Source of the DNA: Candidatus Zixiibacteriota bacterium
GTDB taxonomy: Bacteria; Zixibacteria; MSB-5A5; JAABVY01; JAHJOQ01
Reading direction: 5' to 3'
Length of the DNA stretch: 11,029 nucleotides
Assembly (NCBI GenBank): GCA_024275215.1
Contig: JAJRZO010000473.1
Coordinates: forward strand, 1 to 11,029
Shown here: piece by piece, positions 6,917-11,029 of the stretch
Numbering within the stretch: the stretch's first letter is position 1
How the letters are laid out: each line of letters starts with the position of its first letter
Notes under the pieces: model-generated
What the model saw: the letters and a program-made list of their open reading frames with translations, nothing else
What the model was told of the DNA's origin: nothing
Database searches by the model: none
Made by a program: the position numbers and the translations under genes

Positions 6917-6928
6917 GTAAAAAGAGGG

Positions 6929-8128
6929 TCAGAAGAGTGCTTTCAGGACAAGACCCAAAACCATAACCGCCAGTGGCGCAATGAGATAAACATAAACGCG
7001 AGACAATCTCGTCTTGAAATAGCTTGCAGTCAGCACCAGACAAAAATGTAGCGGCGACAGCAATACGCCCAAAAATCCAGCGGTATAAGCTGTCGCCGCC
7101 CTGAGCAGGTCAACATCATCAGGTCGCAGAAACGGCAGCAGGGCAGGATATGCCAGCGATACGAACGCGGGTGTGGCGCCGGAAATCAGGCCGATTACAA
7201 ATGGTAAAAATATTATCACCCAGATCGGGTCGATTCCTGCGGCTGTGATTTCACCTGCAACCTGCAGGGCAGCGTTGCTGTCAATCAGCACCTGCTTGAA
7301 AATCATCACAGCGAAAACAAATGAAGTGTACTCCAATGTGACCGACTGCTTCAAGCTCTCTTTTATTACCGCAGATGAAAAACGGGATACGATAAGAAAC
7401 AGCAGGAGCGACACCGGAACAGATATATAAAGATCAACTCCACAGAACAGACTGAGAACAACCGCAAGAAATATCGGCCAAAGCGCCATAAAGACCGCTT
7501 TGCCATTGTGCAGAACACTGTTCGAAGTTTTCGACACCAGCTTTCCGAGAGGAATCAGAAGAAACGCAATTCCTCCGAGGATCATCCCGACAGACATCGG
7601 CCATTGAGCACGCACTATCTCAGAGGCGTCTATCTCCAAAATGGATGCCGACAAGATTATCCCCGGATAAAGCGGCCAGATGTATTCCAGCACATGACGG
7701 AACCAGTAGTTAATCGCCGCAAGTCTTCGATTTGGAATATTGGTTCTGAAACTCGATTCATCGACAAGCGGCGCAGACAGAAGCGCTCCGCCCGGCATCG
7801 GCAGAAGTCCGATCAATGCCGGCAGGATAGCCATCGAAGCCCTCTTGGAATGCAGCAACGATTCGACAGCGCCGGTCAATCCCGATGCAAGCCCCGATTC
7901 CTTCAGCAGCGATCCGATGAGTGTTACGGCCATCAAGATCACAAACAATTCCCATGTCTCACGCGCGGAAAAACCCTGCCAGACTGAGTCTGCAAGTTGT
8001 CCGATACTCATCGAAAACATCAGCCCGGCAATCACACTCCCGATTGCTATCGAGAATCCTATCTTGATTTTCAGTCTTGTAAGAGTGAGAATGATCCCGA
8101 AGAGGAGTATAAGCTTGAGACTGGCCAT
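6929..8128 (-). CDS. DUF401 / TIGR00529-type integral membrane permease
   Basis: The 399-residue protein is hydrophobic throughout with about ten predicted membrane segments. It carries the conserved blocks I associate with the DUF401 family: LLPMPGGALLSAPLVD at 108-123, NYWFRHVLEYIWPLYPG at 140-156, GATPAFVSLAYP at 317-328 and LLSPLHFCLVLTASYF at 356-371. The two proline/glycine-interrupted blocks in the two halves suggest the inverted-repeat plan of ion-transporter superfamily carriers. The substrate is not known and no neighbouring enzyme identifies it. AAGGA lies about 7 nt before ATG at 8128. The gene is transcribed divergently from the nitroreductase-family gene with 86 bp between them. 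Its stop is 87 bp ahead of the sigma-factor start, without an obvious terminator, so some read-through is possible. Confidence 0.82.
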   Translation of the reverse strand: MASLKLILLFGIILTLTRLKIKIGFSIAIGSVIAGLMFSMSIGQLADSVWQGFSARETWELFVILMAVTLIGSLLKESGLASGLTGAVESLLHSKRASMAILPALIGLLPMPGGALLSAPLVDESSFRTNIPNRRLAAINYWFRHVLEYIWPLYPGIILSASILEIDASEIVRAQWPMSVGMILGGIAFLLIPLGKLVSKTSNSVLHNGKAVFMALWPIFLAVVLSLFCGVDLYISVPVSLLLFLIVSRFSSAVIKESLKQSVTLEYTSFVFAVMIFKQVLIDSNAALQVAGEITAAGIDPIWVIIFLPFVIGLISGATPAFVSLAYPALLPFLRPDDVDLLRAATAYTAGFLGVLLSPLHFCLVLTASYFKTRLSRVYVYLIAPLAVMVLGLVLKALF

Positions 8129-8137
8129 CTAAATTCC

Positions 8138-8166
8138 TTGCATCAAAAGGGCGTAAGATATATCAT
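8138..8166 (+). promoter_or_regulatory. Possible divergent promoter region, permease / nitroreductase
   Basis: On the plus strand TTGCAT (8138-8143) and TATCAT (8161-8166) are 17 bp apart, a moderate sigma70 match ending about 42 nt before the GTG at 8215. The 8-bp palindrome GATATATC (8157-8164) overlaps the -10 box, and on the minus strand offers a -10-like TATATC with a weak TTGCTC 16 bp upstream. Both promoters could therefore overlap. Evidence is limited to motif matching. Confidence 0.3.
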
Positions 8167-8214
8167 TGCGCGAGTTGCGAGCAAGATCAAAACTACACTG
8201 GAAGGTAATATACA

Positions 8215-8727
8215 GTGGAATTGATAGAAGTAATCAAACGACGCAGATCAATCAGGGCCTACGAAGATAAAAAGATCGAGAGAGAAAAGCTGGCAAGAGT
8301 TCTCGACGCCGGACGACTTGCACCATCGGCACGAAATCTTCAGGACTGGAAATTCATAGTAGTCAAGAGCCTCGAAATGCGAACCAGAATTGCGCATGCG
8401 TGCAAGAGCGAAGATTTCGTCAGGGAGGCTCCGGTCATAATAGCCGCTTGCGGAACAAACCCGGATTACATAATGACCTGTGGACAGAAAGCCTATCCTA
8501 TCGATGTATCGATTGCCCTGACACACATGATGCTTCGCGCCGAAGATCTCGGTCTCGGAACATGCTGGCTCGGTGCATTCAACGAGAAAAAAGTGAAAGA
8601 GCTTCTCGCAGTCCCCGCCAAAGTCAGAATTGTGGCGCTTCTCACTCTCGGCTATTCAAGATACCATCCGCCATCCAAGAGTCGCAAATCACTCGATGAA
8701 GTCGTCTGTTACGATCGCTGGAAGTAG
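8215..8727 (+). CDS. Nitroreductase-family flavoprotein (FMN-dependent)
   Basis: The 170-residue protein has the family landmarks in order: RRRSIRAYEDKKI near 9-21 (the FMN-phosphate arginine motif), LAPSARNLQDWKFIVV at 35-50 (the APSA-N-Q-W FMN-binding helix), APVIIAACG at 72-80, and a C-terminal LGLGTCWLGAF at 112-122 followed by LTLGY at 143-147. This is a short, single-domain member, expected to be a homodimer that binds FMN in the cytoplasm and reduces a nitro, quinone or similar compound with NAD(P)H. The physiological substrate cannot be read from sequence. The start is GTG at 8215 with GGAAGGT (8200-8206) about 8 nt upstream; an in-frame TTG at 8221 is less well placed. It seems monocistronic, since the next gene is 288 bp away and inverted repeats follow the stop. 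Confidence 0.9.
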   Translation: MELIEVIKRRRSIRAYEDKKIEREKLARVLDAGRLAPSARNLQDWKFIVVKSLEMRTRIAHACKSEDFVREAPVIIAACGTNPDYIMTCGQKAYPIDVSIALTHMMLRAEDLGLGTCWLGAFNEKKVKELLAVPAKVRIVALLTLGYSRYHPPSKSRKSLDEVVCYDRWK

Positions 8728-9015
8728 TCATTTTGTGCGCGGAATCGCGCTGCGCCCAATATTTGTGCATAAACTTCGGTCCCGAAATCACTTCAAGAAC
8801 TCCTGATCACAGCGAACTGGCAGTATCTATATACTGAACCGCATCAATATAACAATTGATTTGCACGACTACTCGCACATCCGGGCATTCGGCAAACAAG
8901 TTGCTTGTTATCATTACATGATGGACTTGAGAGTATGAGAGGTGAAGTTTTGTTTGACTGTTCTTATGGGTTCCGATAGGTTTTTGTTGGAAAAATGTAA
9001 GAACAGGAGGCACGG
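8728..9015. other. Gene-free stretch with four small inverted repeats before the outer-membrane operon
   Basis: No plausible gene lies here. Four perfect inverted repeats are present: GCGCG/CGCGC (8737-8750, loop GAAT, 9 bp after the nitroreductase stop, possibly a weak terminator), CAGTAT/ATACTG (8821-8836), ATCAAT/ATTGAT (8843-8860) and AACAAG/CTTGTT (8895-8909, loop TTG). A promoter for the downstream operon must lie here or further upstream, but I find only weak candidates, such as TTGACT (8954-8959) with TAGGTT 17 bp later. AGGAGG at 9005-9010 is the Shine-Dalgarno for the next gene. Confidence 0.5.
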
Positions 9016-9843
9016 ATGCCATCAAGATTATTACTTTGGATCGTTTTAATGATGATTTCAACCGTTTCGGCACAAACCGGCTACTCCGATGAGAGACCGA
9101 TCACAGCACCGGCAGGTTCACTTCCACCGAGAATCCTGACAGACTGTCCTACAGCCGCCACGCTTCCGCGAGCGAGTTTTGATGTTCAGGTCCGCGATTT
9201 CTCCGCAGGCGGACTCATGGGCACGATTGATGTTGGTCTTCACCAGCGTTTCATGCTCGGTGTATCTTACGGCGGAACCGCTGTGCTTGGCGAATCAAAG
9301 GCAACATGGCAGGATCACCCCGAATTCGAGGTCAGACTCCAGATCATTTCAGAGACTTACACAATTCCCGCCGTGAGTGTGGGTATAGCAACACAGGGTT
9401 ATGGTCCCTACATCGCCGATCTCGACAGATATACATACAAATCGAAAGGTTTTTATGCTGTAATCTCGAAAGCATATCAAACCTACACATGGGCTACCGG
9501 ATTTCATGGCGGGATTAACTACAGCCTTGAGCACACAGGCGATCACGACGCGAGCCCTGATTTCTTCTTTGGCTTTGACATGAATGTCAATCAGGATGTT
9601 GCGATCATTGCCGAATATGATCTCGCTCTCAACGACGACAACGGCAAAGCATCGTTCAAGGACGGCGAAGGAAATACAATGACCTACGGCGGCAAAGGAC
9701 GAGGTTACCTGAATGTCGGCCTGAGATGGATTTTCATGCAGCGACTTGAACTTGGAATCGACTTCAAGAACCTGTTCAATAACAGACGAGATGTAAACCA
9801 GTTTTCGCGCGAACTGCGCATAAACTATTACGAGTTTTTCTGA
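9016..9843 (+). CDS. Predicted outer-membrane beta-barrel protein, family of unknown function
   Basis: The 275-residue protein has a clear signal peptide (hydrophobic 5-17, probable cleavage after VSA at 17-19). After a short linker come alternating amphipathic strands, for example SFDVQVRDF at 54-62, RFMLGVSYG at 78-86 and ISETYTIPAVSVGIATQG at 111-128, and the chain ends with aromatic residues (YYEFF), the usual signal for barrel insertion. From memory it resembles a barrel family common in FCB-group and candidate-phylum genomes, with a TLPRASFDV-type start, a YKSKGFYAVISK stretch (141-152) and a final DFKNLFNNR block (249-257), sometimes labelled YjbH-like. No substrate is known. AGGAGG lies 5 nt before ATG. 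It leads a three-gene operon with the genes at 9860 and 10339. Confidence 0.8.
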   Translation: MPSRLLLWIVLMMISTVSAQTGYSDERPITAPAGSLPPRILTDCPTAATLPRASFDVQVRDFSAGGLMGTIDVGLHQRFMLGVSYGGTAVLGESKATWQDHPEFEVRLQIISETYTIPAVSVGIATQGYGPYIADLDRYTYKSKGFYAVISKAYQTYTWATGFHGGINYSLEHTGDHDASPDFFFGFDMNVNQDVAIIAEYDLALNDDNGKASFKDGEGNTMTYGGKGRGYLNVGLRWIFMQRLELGIDFKNLFNNRRDVNQFSRELRINYYEFF

Positions 9844-9859
9844 CGGCGGGAGGTAAGCC

Positions 9860-10342
9860 GTGCAACTGAAATCCTTATTACTTTGTTCCATTGCGATTTT
9901 GACACTCATCAGTCTGAACGGTTCTTTTACAGTATTTCGTACCCAGACATTTGATGGCAAAGTTCCGCCGGGAATTTCAGAGCGCGAGCTTGACGAATCG
10001 ACCAGCGACATTGCATTCGACACATACCAGAATGAGAAATGGAGATTCTATCTTGCATGCCCGTGGTGGTACAAATCGATATGGACGGAGAGTGACTATT
10101 ACGATGACGGTTATCCCGGCAACCAGGTTGCCCTCGATGAAGCTCCTCAGGCATACACACCGCCAATTGATGGGATGGGAATCTCAAATCCGCCAATACA
10201 CTCAGTGCCGTCATACGCTCCGATTGTCAATCCGGATGTCAAATACAAACCCGATGCTCCAGGTTCTGGCGAGCCAGAAAAAGCCGCCAATACCAGACCT
10301 CCGCACAAACCATCACGAAGAAACAATGGAGGTGGCAGGTGA
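9860..10342 (+). CDS. Unrecognised exported, aromatic- and proline-rich small protein
   Basis: I do not recognise this 160-residue protein. It has an N-terminal hydrophobic segment at about 4-24 that could be a signal peptide or anchor. There is no convincing lipobox, although a cysteine sits at residue 9. An aromatic-rich patch follows (WRFYLACPWWYKSIW at 61-75, then YY at 80-81), then a proline-rich, low-complexity region (about 95-151) and a basic, glycine-rich tail. The composition suggests a periplasmic or surface-exposed extended protein rather than an enzyme. The start is GTG at 9860, with GGGAGG (9848-9853) 6 nt upstream and the previous stop 17 bp away. The stop overlaps the next start by 4 bp (GTGA, 10339-10342). 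Both spacings support a real, translated gene and a joint function with the flanking outer-membrane proteins. Confidence 0.7.
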   Translation: MQLKSLLLCSIAILTLISLNGSFTVFRTQTFDGKVPPGISERELDESTSDIAFDTYQNEKWRFYLACPWWYKSIWTESDYYDDGYPGNQVALDEAPQAYTPPIDGMGISNPPIHSVPSYAPIVNPDVKYKPDAPGSGEPEKAANTRPPHKPSRRNNGGGR

Positions 10343-11029
10343 GAAGATTTGTTCATCTTGTGACCGCGATCGCAACACTCGTATTGATTACAGCATCAGT
10401 CGGATTATGTGATGACGCTCCCGCAATCGTGGAGAATTCTGCGGGCAATTTCTTCGGGGTCGGAGCGCGCGGCCTCGGAATGGGCGGCGCGCAGATTGCC
10501 GCCGGCATGGATGGCACTGCGCTCGTCTACAATCCCGCTCTTCTTGCTCGGATACGAAGAACAGAATTACTTGCGGGAATGTCTCACCAAAATCTTTCCA
10601 ACGATCGGAACACAATCGGTGGTAGCCATTATCAACCTGTTATCGACGGCAGATCAAAATCATTCACAAGACTGAACGCACTCAACATCACTGTGCCGGT
10701 ACCAACATATCGAGGCTCGGCAGTCATAGCATTCGGAGTCAACCGAGCTATGTCATTCGATCACATATTCCAGTCCGAAAGCAGCATGAATCCGGGATGG
10801 AGAAAAGACACCGAAATCGAGACAGGCGGAATCTATCAGTGGACTGCCGGTGGCGCAATCGACATCTCACCGCGAGTATCTGCCGGACTATCTTTGAACT
10901 TGTATCATGGCGATGACAACTACACATGGAGTTTCTCACGATCGGGTGGCAGTGTGCCATCCCCTTATGATTCATCCCTCTATGTCAAAGCCACCTACAC
11001 AGCCGTATCAGCGAAAGCGGGAATTGTTG
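10339..11029 (+). CDS. FadL/PorV-like outer-membrane transport protein, C-terminal part missing (cut by window edge)
   Basis: The frame is open from GTG at 10339 to the right edge, about 230 codons. A signal peptide is evident (basic MRR, hydrophobic about 5-23). Residues 37-70 contain GVGARGLGMGGAQIAAGMDG and VYNPALLA, the conserved N-terminal block of FadL/OMPP1- and PorV/UPF0164-type barrels, where an N-terminal plug precedes a long-stranded barrel. FadL members pass hydrophobic molecules across the outer membrane; PorV-like members serve type IX secretion. The visible part does not separate these. Alternating strands follow (GSAVIAFGVN, RVSAGLSLNLYHG). GGAGGT (10328-10333) sits 5 nt before GTG, and the start overlaps the upstream stop by 4 bp, so translation is coupled. 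The GTG is the first in-frame start matching that ribosome-binding site and it keeps the whole signal peptide. Confidence 0.82.
   Translation, partial: MRRFVHLVTAIATLVLITASVGLCDDAPAIVENSAGNFFGVGARGLGMGGAQIAAGMDGTALVYNPALLARIRRTELLAGMSHQNLSNDRNTIGGSHYQPVIDGRSKSFTRLNALNITVPVPTYRGSAVIAFGVNRAMSFDHIFQSESSMNPGWRKDTEIETGGIYQWTAGGAIDISPRVSAGLSLNLYHGDDNYTWSFSRSGGSVPSPYDSSLYVKATYTAVSAKAGIV

Noticed and set aside
7508..8132. Two plus-strand open frames of 130-159 codons inside the permease region
   Set aside because: Their products are arginine/serine-rich and unstructured, as expected from antisense of a membrane-protein gene. The minus strand carries conserved DUF401 blocks.
8938..8982. A 14-codon leader peptide starting at ATG near 8936
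   Set aside because: No convincing Shine-Dalgarno, no runs of a regulatory amino acid and no attenuator hairpin behind it.
1..11029. Mobile element, CRISPR array, tRNA or rRNA
   Set aside because: No transposase, integrase, regularly spaced direct repeats, cloverleaf or rRNA-like sequence was found on either strand.

Overview
The window comes from a Gram-negative bacterium of moderate GC content. Evidence for two membranes includes a TamB/AsmA-like envelope protein, a secreted HtrA-type protease, an ECF sigma factor with an anti-sigma factor, and an outer-membrane operon encoding two predicted beta-barrels. Gene style and family mix (a KamA-like radical SAM protein, a DUF401 permease, a FadL/PorV-like barrel) suggest an FCB-group or candidate-phylum lineage, for example Zixibacteria-like. 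That placement is an inference from family resemblance, not a database result. I see no rRNA, tRNA, CRISPR array, transposase, integrase or phage gene.

Layout. (1) Bases 1-2601, minus strand: a CMD-fold protein (1945-2601) overlaps by 8 bp the start of a large TamB/AsmA-like protein that runs off the left edge. A good sigma70-type promoter lies at 2641-2670. (2) Bases 2602-2982: a 381-bp divergent intergenic region. It holds that promoter, a second near-consensus promoter for the plus-strand gene, two inverted repeats built on ATTAG/CTAAT half-sites, and a further copy of one arm just before the Shine-Dalgarno. (3) Bases 2983-4122, plus: a KamA-family radical SAM protein with an intact CxxxCxxC cluster but without the PLP loop and substrate aspartates of lysine 2,3-aminomutase. 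(4) Bases 4123-4251: a convergent gap with a 9-bp perfect hairpin. (5) Bases 4252-6841, minus: ECF sigma factor, zinc-finger anti-sigma factor and HtrA-like protease in one operon, with its own promoter at 6888-6916. This is the classic layout of an envelope-stress circuit. (6) Bases 6929-8128, minus: a DUF401 integral membrane permease, divergent from (7) a nitroreductase-family flavoprotein at 8215-8727, plus. (8) Bases 8728-9015: a gene-free stretch with four small inverted repeats. (9) Bases 9016 to the right edge, plus: an operon of an outer-membrane beta-barrel protein, an unrecognised exported proline-rich protein, and a FadL/PorV-like outer-membrane protein cut by the window end.

How the parts may work together. 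Much of the window serves the envelope: TamB-like lipid transport or outer-membrane assembly, sigma/anti-sigma/HtrA envelope quality control, and outer-membrane barrels. The strongest candidates for new biology are the KamA-like enzyme, whose active site cannot be that of a standard PLP-dependent aminomutase, and its repeat-rich leader. Most other genes belong to known families.
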